From: Marinosulfonomonas sp.
GTDB taxonomy: Bacteria > Pseudomonadota > Alphaproteobacteria > Rhodobacterales > Rhodobacteraceae
Direction: 5' to 3'
Assembly: GCA_015494385.1 (NCBI GenBank)
Contig: WGBJ01000090.1
Span: 1-5,684, forward strand
DNA length: 5,684 nt
The notes below the pieces were generated by a model, which was not told the DNA's origin, did no database searches, and was given only the letters and a program-made list of their open reading frames with translations. This document shows positions 1 through 5,647 of the stretch, piece by piece; the first letter of the stretch is position 1, and every line of letters begins with the position of its first letter. The position numbers and the translations under genes were made by a program.

Positions 1-503
1 CCCAGCAGGGATTCAAATTTATCACTAAGCCGCAGTTTTGCCCGCTCGCGCATGGCATCGACCTGATCGAACAACTGCTCGCTTTTGTAATCCTCCAGCA
101 ATCCGTCGGTCAGCTCGCCCAGCCGCCCACCGCGTGTGGCCAGTTGATACCATTGTTCTTCATCGAAAAACCTGAATATCGCGCCACTGGTCTGGCCCGA
201 AGGGTGCCCGAAATGCAACTGCGTTACAATCGAAGTCCACGGGTTGATATCCGAAGGCAAAAATTCCGGTTTTCTGATCAGGCAGTTTATCAGACTGGAT
301 TTCCCCGCCTTTACCTGCCCGATAACCGCAATCCGGGCCTGTTTTTTCACAAGCCGCTCTTCAACTGGTTCAAGGCGTTTCTTCAGGCCACCATCAGACA
401 AACTGCCCAATTGATGCAGCAATCCCAGCAGGCTGGCTTTGACGCTCTGCAGCTGTTCACCAACTCTGTGCTCTTGAAAAAGAGGGGCAGCTTCGGGACT
501 CAT
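1..503 (-). CDS. Dynamin-like GTPase C, N-terminal 167 residues (runs off the left edge)
   Basis: This is the N-terminal part of a third dynamin-family GTPase, read from an ATG at 503 and cut by the window edge at a GG- glycine codon. A helical lead of about 57 residues precedes the P-loop GQVKAGKS (62-69). A G2-type segment, LPSDINPWTSIVTQL, follows at about 82-96. The stretch GGRLGEL (125-131) begins the same insertion seen in gene A. DTPG and later motifs would lie beyond the edge. Similarity to A from the P-loop onward is obvious by eye at protein level and partly at DNA level, so the two are paralogues. The reading frame upstream of the ATG reaches TAG with no other ATG or GTG. No good Shine-Dalgarno sequence precedes the ATG, but the stop of a small upstream ORF lies only 5 bases away, suggesting translational coupling. 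The family hydrolyses GTP to drive membrane remodelling. The cellular role here is unknown. Confidence 0.93.
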   Translation of the reverse strand, partial: MSPEAAPLFQEHRVGEQLQSVKASLLGLLHQLGSLSDGGLKKRLEPVEERLVKKQARIAVIGQVKAGKSSLINCLIRKPEFLPSDINPWTSIVTQLHFGHPSGQTSGAIFRFFDEEQWYQLATRGGRLGELTDGLLEDYKSEQLFDQVDAMRERAKLRLSDKFESLL

Positions 504-508
504 ATCTG

Positions 509-748
509 TTAACCAACCGTTAAAAGGTAAAGGGTTCTAAAAAAATTCTTCGGCGCAAAAGCCAGGTATTCTATGATTGGCAGATGAAAATTCCAAACAC
601 GAAAGTTGTGGATTAGTGTCGTATTTTCATACTTCTTGCAACCGATACCTTTAAAAACGCCAGTTCTGCCACAATAGAAATTTCTATTCGCAAAACAAAA
701 TGCGCTCATAAATACCATTCCGCAAAATAAAAACACCAAACCACTCAT
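509..748 (-). CDS. Candidate small membrane or exported protein, 79 aa, upstream of GTPase C
   Basis: I do not recognise a family with certainty. The ATG at 748 is preceded, 9 bases upstream, by GTGAGG, a fair ribosome binding site. A GTG at 763 is in frame but overlaps that site, so ATG is preferred. Residues 3-20 form one hydrophobic segment that could be a membrane anchor or an uncleaved signal; CFA at 18-20 offers a weak signal-peptidase site. The mature part is short and basic to aromatic, with cysteines at 26 and 37 and a tract NFRVWNFHLPIIEYLAF at about 48-64 that looks like real protein. The TAA at 511-509 lies 5 bases before the ATG of GTPase C, suggesting a two-gene unit. Codon use is more AT-rich than in the GTPase genes, so it could be a chance frame in AT-rich DNA. 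The upstream signal and the tight junction argue for a gene. Confidence 0.5.
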   Translation of the reverse strand: MSGLVFLFCGMVFMSAFCFANRNFYCGRTGVFKGIGCKKYENTTLIHNFRVWNFHLPIIEYLAFAPKNFFRTLYLLTVG

Positions 749-757
749 ACACTTGAA

Positions 758-763
758 CCTCAC
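758..763 (-). promoter_or_regulatory. Ribosome binding site deciding the small membrane protein start
   Basis: GTGAGG on the minus strand lies 9 bases before the ATG at 748. The in-frame GTG at 763 is part of this element, so translation most likely starts at the ATG. Confidence 0.4.
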
Positions 764-842
764 ATTGTTGCCTGAAAACCAGTCATATTCACAAGTTGAA
801 CGGCACCATTTTGGAAATTCATATACGGCCGCGCAGTTAATA

Positions 843-848
843 ATTATA
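843..848 (-). promoter_or_regulatory. Candidate -10 element for the small membrane protein / GTPase C unit
   Basis: A perfect TATAAT lies about 95 bases before the ATG at 748, inside the 140-base gap after the 74-residue gene. No convincing -35 hexamer is present 16-18 bases further upstream. The surroundings are AT-rich, so chance occurrence is possible. Confidence 0.3.
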
Positions 849-903
849 TTTAATCATAGTATTCACTTCGTCGTTTTCCACCAATGCGGTGAAAAGCCTG
901 GGA

Positions 904-1128
904 TCAGTTGACGACTGACAGATCCAGAGCAGTATTTTCGATTTGAAGGCTCTCGACTTCGCCGAGTTCGGGTGCAGCAGGTTCAACCCCGAAAGTCGGA
1001 TCACCTTTAACCAGTTCCTGGAAAAAACCAGTCACTTCTTTCATTGCCTCGAATGAGTCGTCAAACCCTTCAAGGGTGCACGAGAATGTCCCGAAAGAGA
1101 CTGTTAAAACTTTATTGCCGTCCGACAT
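904..1128 (-). CDS. Short conserved hypothetical protein, 74 aa (stand-alone N-terminal module)
   Basis: The ATG at 1128 follows a strong ribosome binding site (GGAAGGGA, starting at 1142) at about 8 bases, and the frame ends in TGA at 906-904. The opening, KVLTVSFGTFSCTLEGFDDSF (residues 6-26), then a helix-like segment (27-41) and a DPTFGVEP motif (43-50), match the N-terminus of a conserved hypothetical family I remember from Rhodobacteraceae, usually hundreds of residues long and sometimes labelled CheA-like without good reason. This copy ends after a short acidic tail. No continuation of the longer protein is seen downstream in other frames, so it looks like a self-standing short form and not a fresh frameshift. 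It is acidic and soluble, with no membrane segment. It sits between two dynamin units, beyond the terminator of the first, and so probably has its own promoter. Its function is unknown, and the family match is from memory. Confidence 0.85.
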   Translation of the reverse strand: MSDGNKVLTVSFGTFSCTLEGFDDSFEAMKEVTGFFQELVKGDPTFGVEPAAPELGEVESLQIENTALDLSVVN

Positions 1129-1203
1129 TTCTGATCCCTTCCAATCTTTTGCAAATAATATTTAAAAGAATTACCCGTACTTTTTTAAGAAACAATTATG
1201 ATA

Positions 1204-1209
1204 ATTATA
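1204..1209 (-). promoter_or_regulatory. Candidate -10 element for the 74-aa gene
   Basis: A perfect TATAAT lies about 75 bases upstream of the ATG at 1128, downstream of the terminator of the preceding operon, which is where a promoter for this gene is needed. The -35 region at 16-18 bases spacing is poor. The 185 bases between terminator and gene hold no ORF I would support. Confidence 0.35.
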
Positions 1210-1314
1210 GCGTCTTAGTATGGCCAAACTGTGTTGTTTGATCCCTGTGGTTGTTTGCAAAATGGGCCAACCAACCTTAAAGGCGTAAATCAGGGGCAAA
1301 TCAAAGGCTTAAGG

Positions 1315-1353
1315 AAAAATGCCCCTCCCGATTAGGGAAACCATCGGAAGGGG
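1315..1353 (-). terminator. Rho-independent terminator of the A-B GTPase operon
   Basis: On the minus strand the RNA folds into an 11-bp stem, arms 1353-1343 and 1332-1322, with one G-U wobble and a 10-base loop. The stem is GC-rich at its base (four C-G pairs). Two bases after it comes a run of five U (1319-1315). It starts 25 bases after the stop codon of gene B. On the plus strand the wobble becomes an A-C mismatch and no T-run follows, so it is directional for the minus-strand operon. Confidence 0.88.
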
Positions 1354-1378
1354 TTAAAACGCGTCGAACAGACCGCAT

Positions 1379-3190
1379 TCAGGCAGCTTCGGACCCGAAA
1401 TGCTTGCGGTCCAGCCGTTCAAGCAATTGCGAAATTGCCTCGATCATTTGAGGCATGGTTTCAATCTCTTGCGATGCAAGGATTTCCTTCCAGACTTCAC
1501 TAGGAGACTCTGAACGCTCGAAATCCCCCTCCGGCTTTTGGGGGGCGGCCTCTTCGGAAACCGTTGCTTCTGGCTCATGTTCCGATACCGCCGCGATTTT
1601 TGAAACGACGTTCAGGATGTCTTCGGCCTCGGCTTCTTTTTCCTGAACTTCGGCGTTGGCTTGCGGATCCAGGATCGTGTCGTCACCTTGCATATCGCCA
1701 GTATTCTGGAGTTGATCCATAAACGAACGCGCATCATCTTCCTCGATGGCGGCTTGCGGATCTTCCGACTGTTCACTTAACGCCGCAAGGATAGTTGCAT
1801 CGTCATTGTCGGTATTGTCTGCAACCTCATCCTTCTGACCATCCACTTCGTCCTGCGTATCCGCCAGAACATCCACATCATCCTGGTGATCGACAGGGGC
1901 CGCAGGCTCACCCAAAACATCTGCCTGTTCCCTGTGGGGTTCTTCCGTGATCAGGTCTTCTGCAGCCGTCTCTGGCGCCGCCTCGACCATTTCCGGCTGT
2001 TGCGTCACATCTTCAGAAACAGCCTCTTCAGTGGCGACCTCTTCAATATATTCGGGTTCTATTGCTTCCGGTTCTGTTGTTTCCGGTTCAACCGCTTCCG
2101 GCTCATCCACACTATCAAATGTGTCAACCTGTGCGTCTTTGGTTTCCTGTGTATCAGCTTCTGGCGCCGCCGAAACCTCTTGGGTTTGTTCAACCACTTC
2201 GGGGGCTTTGACTTCGGCTAAAACCTCGTCCACGCCCTGTTCAACCGCGGTTTCCTCAACGGCTTCGCCTACCGCGCCCAAAGCACCACTGCGCAGATTG
2301 GCAGCATCAGCTGCGTCCAGACGTGCCTTGTGGCGATCCGGGCTGTTGGGGCGAATTCTGGTTGGGCGCAGAATTGAAACATTGTCGCGGCCCGCACCTA
2401 GCGCCGGTCCGGTAGACCGGTAACGCTGCAATTCCTTTTTGCGTTTATCTTCAATCTTGGAAATGACAACTTCGAGGCTTTTCATAAAGGCCTCGCCGCC
2501 GCTTCTGACCCATAGGTTGTTTTGATCAACCCCTTGGCGCGCGCGCAAGGCCAAGGTCAGCGAAATGAATCGGTGCGCACTAAACAGACCGCTGGTTTCA
2601 CGTTGCAGGCGACGGTTGATTTTATCCAGATCCTCGCGGGAAACGATCTTGTCCGCGCGGGTCACCAACAGCAGGCTGTTTTCGCGCAACCGCTCGGGCA
2701 GGGCTTCCCACTGGCTGCGTTCACTTTCACGCCAAGCCTGACCGGCATGGGTGCACCACAGAACCGAATTGGCATAGCCGATGGTGTTGATCCAGCTATC
2801 GGTTGGAATGTTCGGGTCCGAAATACCGGGCGTGTCGATCAGATCGCATTTTTCTAATTGCTCGGACATGGCATAAATGCGGATAAAGCGCGCTTCCTTG
2901 ATCGGAACCGACGCCAGATCATCAATGCTTACGTCGTGCCGGTCGCCATTGCGATCAACCCAGAACGGCGTTTCATCACCATGGCGCAACCAAACCGGCG
3001 GCAGACGGGTTGCTGTAACCTGCGTTGGCAAAATCGATTGGCCAACAAGCATGTTCAACAAAGTCGACTTGCCCGAACTGAACTCACCCATCAGGGCAAT
3101 GACCGGTTTACGGCCAGCCCAACGCGAAAGCCGCTCCATCTTTTCGGGGGTTACGGAACGGACGGTTTCATCTCGACTAGGTGCGTTCAT
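1379..3190 (-). CDS. Dynamin-like GTPase B with a long acidic disordered tail, 603 aa
   Basis: The G domain occupies about residues 1-255. The P-loop is GEFSSGKS (35-42), the G2 region LPTQVTATRLPP (54-65, Thr59 or Thr61 as switch threonine), G3 is DTPG (119-122) and G4 is TRAD (177-180). The G5 position (about 209-218) is not a clear match. GEFSSGKS followed by ILPT is typical of bacterial dynamin-family G domains. The usual helical bundle or stalk is missing. A basic linker (250-290) leads to a Glu/Asp/Ala/Val-rich low-complexity region (about 305-560) with four EPExx pentapeptides at 363-382, and then a short C-terminal amphipathic helix (about 563-598). No membrane segment is seen. The ATG at 3190 has GGAGA 10 bases upstream, and an in-frame TAA three codons earlier fixes the start. 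It lies 33 bases after gene A and just before a terminator. I infer a heterotypic partner of A, with the tail as an interaction or spacing element. The family is certain; the role is not. Confidence 0.95.
   Translation of the reverse strand: MNAPSRDETVRSVTPEKMERLSRWAGRKPVIALMGEFSSGKSTLLNMLVGQSILPTQVTATRLPPVWLRHGDETPFWVDRNGDRHDVSIDDLASVPIKEARFIRIYAMSEQLEKCDLIDTPGISDPNIPTDSWINTIGYANSVLWCTHAGQAWRESERSQWEALPERLRENSLLLVTRADKIVSREDLDKINRRLQRETSGLFSAHRFISLTLALRARQGVDQNNLWVRSGGEAFMKSLEVVISKIEDKRKKELQRYRSTGPALGAGRDNVSILRPTRIRPNSPDRHKARLDAADAANLRSGALGAVGEAVEETAVEQGVDEVLAEVKAPEVVEQTQEVSAAPEADTQETKDAQVDTFDSVDEPEAVEPETTEPEAIEPEYIEEVATEEAVSEDVTQQPEMVEAAPETAAEDLITEEPHREQADVLGEPAAPVDHQDDVDVLADTQDEVDGQKDEVADNTDNDDATILAALSEQSEDPQAAIEEDDARSFMDQLQNTGDMQGDDTILDPQANAEVQEKEAEAEDILNVVSKIAAVSEHEPEATVSEEAAPQKPEGDFERSESPSEVWKEILASQEIETMPQMIEAISQLLERLDRKHFGSEAA
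2045..2104 (-). repeat. 15-bp tandem repeat coding EPExx pentapeptides
   Basis: Four imperfect 15-base units inside gene B encode EPEAV, EPETT, EPEAI and EPEYI (residues 363-382). The units share a TTCCGGTTC-type core on the plus strand. This is a coding minisatellite in the acidic tail, expected to vary in copy number between strains. Confidence 0.8.
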
Positions 3191-3223
3191 TTTCTTTTAT
3201 TCTCCATCTCACCAGCGTATTTC

Positions 3224-5248
3224 CTACGCTGCGAATTTTTCAATTGCCGCAAGCGCGTCTTCCAGTGCGATCTGGACCGACTTGTCACTTGTTTTATTCA
3301 CCAGCAAAAGCGGCTCTTTACCCCGGTTTTCCGAGATTATCACAAGGGTATCACGTTGTTCCTGAACGAAATCATGCAACCGTTTTTGCACCTCGTCCAG
3401 AATCTCGGAAATCTGCGCCCCTTCAAGCTCTTGTACAAGCGAAGCAACCTCGGCCTGAATCAGCGAAGAGTAGTCTTTTGCAAAGGCTTCAAAACCCTTG
3501 CGTTTCTGCCACCAGCGGCGCCACCAGTTGCTGTTCAGATCCAGCGCGATCGTGCGGGCCAGAACAACAGGGGGCGGGGCAGTCGGAACGGCAGGGGGTT
3601 CAATCTTGAAGCCATCGATTTCCACACCAACCGCGCGGTAATAGATGTCTTCCACTGCCGTTGCGGTTTCGGCGTAAAGGGCTGTTGCCTGCTTCTTCAA
3701 CGTGGTGGCAAACTGGACATAAGCCGACCGGAACAACAGGCGCAAACCTGTTGCATCATACTGCCATGTATCCTGCTCGCCAAAGCGGTCCAGATGGGCA
3801 ATCAGCGCATCTGTTGCACGGCGAACAAAGCTGCTCTGGGCGCGGTCCAGCCGCGCATGCAGGTTGTTGCGCAGCGTATCAATGGTTTTCTGCAAATCTG
3901 CAGCACTGCTTTTCGACAGCTCTTCAAGCGCCTGCTTGATCTCGTCGGTTTCCAGCAAAACCACTTCACCGCTATCATGCAGCGGATGCACGGCGCTTTT
4001 CTCGGCCTTGATCTCGTTATAGATATTGGACAGCTGCGAGCCCATGCTATCGACCAGACGCTTGCCCGAGCCTTCCAGAACACGCTGGTAAATCGCTTCC
4101 ATCAGTGCGGGAACACCCGAAAGGATCCATGTGTGATCATTCGAATCCGCCGCGTCCACCTCGGGCCGTGCCGACGCATAGTTCAACAGCGCGTTCTGGC
4201 TGTCTTCGCTTAGCGCATCCAGATCGCCGGTCAGGGCCGCTTCTGCCCATTTGGCACTGCCGAAAACTATTTCACTATCTTCTGAGACCGAGAATGTTTT
4301 CAGCGTTTCCTTGATATTTGCGCGGATCTCTTCGATTTGCTCGCTGGGGTTTTCCAGCTCGTCAATCCGGTTCACATACAGGATGACTTGCCGCTTTTCA
4401 AAGTTCGACATCATCCGGATCAGCGCCATATCCGTAGTATTCAGGGCCTGATGCGCCGACAGGACAACCAGACAGATTTCCGAGCCACGCAGGCTTTTCA
4501 ATGTCGCCTGTTCACGCACCATGAATGTATCATTCACACCGGGGGTATCGCGGAAACGCATAGAAATCGGGAACTGCGGAATTTCCAGTGCCAGCTCGGC
4601 CGATTTGGTAATATCGGCAAACCGCCCGCGCTTGTTGCCCGGATCCGCTTCTTCCTCGTCGGGGTCACCAACGCAGACATAGCGCTGGATCAATTCATTA
4701 TCATAATATCCGTATTTGTGGGATTTCCCCAGCAGCAGCTCGAAACTGCTGCCCAGACGGGATTCGGTTTTATCGCGCATCTCGATGATCTGCTGCTGAA
4801 CCTTCTCGGCTTCTTCGGTTGCGCCAGCCCGTCCGGCCAGTTCGCCCAATCGACCACCGGTAGAAACCAGATTGTCCCATTCACTGCGGTTAAAAAAGGT
4901 AAAGCGCGCCTTGCGGCCACCATCAGCCAGCTTTTGATTTACCTGCAATTCGGTCACCACCGAAGTCCAGGGGTTAACATCCGAAGGCAACAGGCCGGGA
5001 ATACCGACCAGCGCGTTGACCAGTGCGGTTTTCCCCGCCTTGACCTGACCAATCAGTGTAATGCTGGGGGCAAAGCTGTCCATCTTGCGCAACAGACCCG
5101 CGCCACGCTTGGAAATGCGCTCGTCGGTGTCATCTGCCAAACATGTCGCCGCGACCCGAACCTCATCGAGCGCCTTGATGAAGCCGGACAAAACCTCTGA
5201 TTTCATCTTTAGCAGATGATTGTTTTTTACGCCTGTTTGAGAATCCAT
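3224..5248 (-). CDS. Dynamin-like GTPase A, 674 aa
   Basis: Numbered from the ATG at 5248. A helical N-terminus (about 1-60) precedes the P-loop GQVKAGKT (67-74). The G2 segment LPSDVNPWTSVVTEL spans about 87-101, G3 is DTPG (234-237), G4 is NRID (293-296) and G5 resembles GSAK (330-333). About 160 residues separate P-loop and DTPG, roughly twice the spacing in gene B, because of an inserted helical segment containing GGRLGEL and an acidic loop (DEEEADPGN). Residues about 385-540 are helix-rich and could form the stalk. A proline-rich linker (about 551-561) is followed by WWRRWW (575-580) with basic flanks, a likely interfacial membrane-binding site, then more helices to the end. I infer a GTP-driven membrane-remodelling protein at the inner membrane. 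It is first in an operon with B (33-base gap). A TTG at 5263 is in frame, but it overlaps the ribosome binding site, so the ATG is chosen. Gene C is a paralogue. Confidence 0.95.
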   Translation of the reverse strand: MDSQTGVKNNHLLKMKSEVLSGFIKALDEVRVAATCLADDTDERISKRGAGLLRKMDSFAPSITLIGQVKAGKTALVNALVGIPGLLPSDVNPWTSVVTELQVNQKLADGGRKARFTFFNRSEWDNLVSTGGRLGELAGRAGATEEAEKVQQQIIEMRDKTESRLGSSFELLLGKSHKYGYYDNELIQRYVCVGDPDEEEADPGNKRGRFADITKSAELALEIPQFPISMRFRDTPGVNDTFMVREQATLKSLRGSEICLVVLSAHQALNTTDMALIRMMSNFEKRQVILYVNRIDELENPSEQIEEIRANIKETLKTFSVSEDSEIVFGSAKWAEAALTGDLDALSEDSQNALLNYASARPEVDAADSNDHTWILSGVPALMEAIYQRVLEGSGKRLVDSMGSQLSNIYNEIKAEKSAVHPLHDSGEVVLLETDEIKQALEELSKSSAADLQKTIDTLRNNLHARLDRAQSSFVRRATDALIAHLDRFGEQDTWQYDATGLRLLFRSAYVQFATTLKKQATALYAETATAVEDIYYRAVGVEIDGFKIEPPAVPTAPPPVVLARTIALDLNSNWWRRWWQKRKGFEAFAKDYSSLIQAEVASLVQELEGAQISEILDEVQKRLHDFVQEQRDTLVIISENRGKEPLLLVNKTSDKSVQIALEDALAAIEKFAA
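3509..3526 (-). other. WWRRWW motif in GTPase A, putative membrane-insertion site
   Basis: Six codons encode Trp-Trp-Arg-Arg-Trp-Trp, followed by Gln-Lys-Arg-Lys-Gly. Interfacial tryptophans flanked by cationic residues are a common way to dock on acidic lipid. The placement, late in the helical C-terminal half, is compatible with a paddle or tip role like that of other bacterial dynamins. The function is inferred from composition alone. Confidence 0.5.
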
Positions 5249-5255
5249 TACTTTT

Positions 5256-5261
5256 CCCACC
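5256..5261 (-). promoter_or_regulatory. Ribosome binding site deciding the GTPase A start
   Basis: GGTGGG on the minus strand lies 7 bases before the ATG at 5248. The alternative in-frame TTG at 5263-5261 shares its last base with this element and has no site of its own, so the ATG is the better start. Confidence 0.6.
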
Positions 5262-5314
5262 AATTTAAATCCTTCGCTATTCAGCCGAATGTGCCTGAAC
5301 GAGAAACAATGTCC

Positions 5315-5320
5315 ATTATA
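5315..5320 (-). promoter_or_regulatory. Candidate -10 element of the A-B operon
   Basis: A perfect TATAAT lies about 67 bases before the ATG at 5248, which would give a leader of around 60 bases. The -35 region is weak: only TTCGCC or TTTCGC at 16-17 bases spacing. Such a promoter might need an activator; a palindrome lies about 40 bases further upstream. Confidence 0.4.
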
Positions 5321-5357
5321 AGTTTGTTAAAAACATGGCGAAACGACGTCGCAGTGA

Positions 5358-5373
5358 AGGATTCAGGAATCCT
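5358..5373. promoter_or_regulatory. 16-bp inverted repeat, possible operator
   Basis: AGGATTC, AG, GAATCCT forms a perfect 7-bp inverted repeat with a 2-base centre. It sits at roughly -50 to -65 relative to the start expected from the TATAAT at 5320-5315, a position suited to an activator dimer. No known consensus is recognised, and a chance palindrome cannot be excluded. Confidence 0.3.
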
Positions 5374-5627
5374 GTTTACCAGAAGGGATGCGCAAAAACT
5401 CAGGGGAACTTCCGCATTTTTCGATCAAAAGATCTCTGTATTTATTTGTTGTTTTACAACTACTTATCTAAGATTAACCCGGATTAAGAAATGCAAAACC
5501 GGGGGCCTGATTTGATTGCAATTCCAGCCTCTTGCACCTGTGCCGCCTTTACCACAATCGGCGATCACCTGCCCAAATTCAGGCGCGCCAAACTTCTGCC
5601 CGCTGATTTTGGCGGCCTTGCAATCAC

Positions 5628-5647
5628 CTGATTCTTTCTGATTCTTT
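5628..5647. repeat. Tandem duplication of a 10-bp unit
   Basis: CTGATTCTTT occurs twice in immediate succession (5628-5637 and 5638-5647). It is short and possibly a replication-slippage product. No function is assigned. Confidence 0.7.

Noticed and set aside
144..512. Plus-strand open frame of 122 codons
   Set aside because: Antisense to GTPase C, whose minus-strand frame carries an unmistakable P-loop and similarity to gene A.
871..892. Stem-loop after the 74-aa gene as a terminator
   Set aside because: The arms TTTTCACC and GGTGGAAAA pair only with a bulge, and no U-run follows on the minus strand, so it is not a convincing terminator.
1947..2423. Serine-rich plus-strand frame of 158 codons
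   Set aside because: Its Ser/Ala/Thr-rich composition is simply the antisense of the acidic low-complexity tail of gene B.
3184..3206. Six-codon mini-ORF ending in an ATGA overlap with the start of gene B
   Set aside because: Its ATG has a GGTGAG directly against it, too close to serve as a ribosome binding site. Gene B has its own site, so the overlap is probably chance.
2858..4213. Long plus-strand open frame of about 450 codons
   Set aside because: It runs antisense across the junction of genes A and B, both of which have clear GTPase motifs and ribosome binding sites. Its translation shows no recognisable domain, so it is a shadow.
4337..5200. Plus-strand open frame of 287 codons
   Set aside because: Antisense to the G domain of gene A. 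It shows mirrored composition with no domain and no ribosome binding site of note.
5410..5440. GATC-AAAA-GATC palindrome as an operator or terminator
   Set aside because: Only four base pairs on each side with no supporting context; expected by chance in AT-rich DNA.
5216..5515. Plus-strand open frame of 99 codons, with an internal ATG at 5309
   Set aside because: The first part overlaps the start of gene A on the opposite strand. From 5309 there is only a weak GAACGAG upstream element and no recognisable protein; the frame also covers the likely promoter of the A-B operon.
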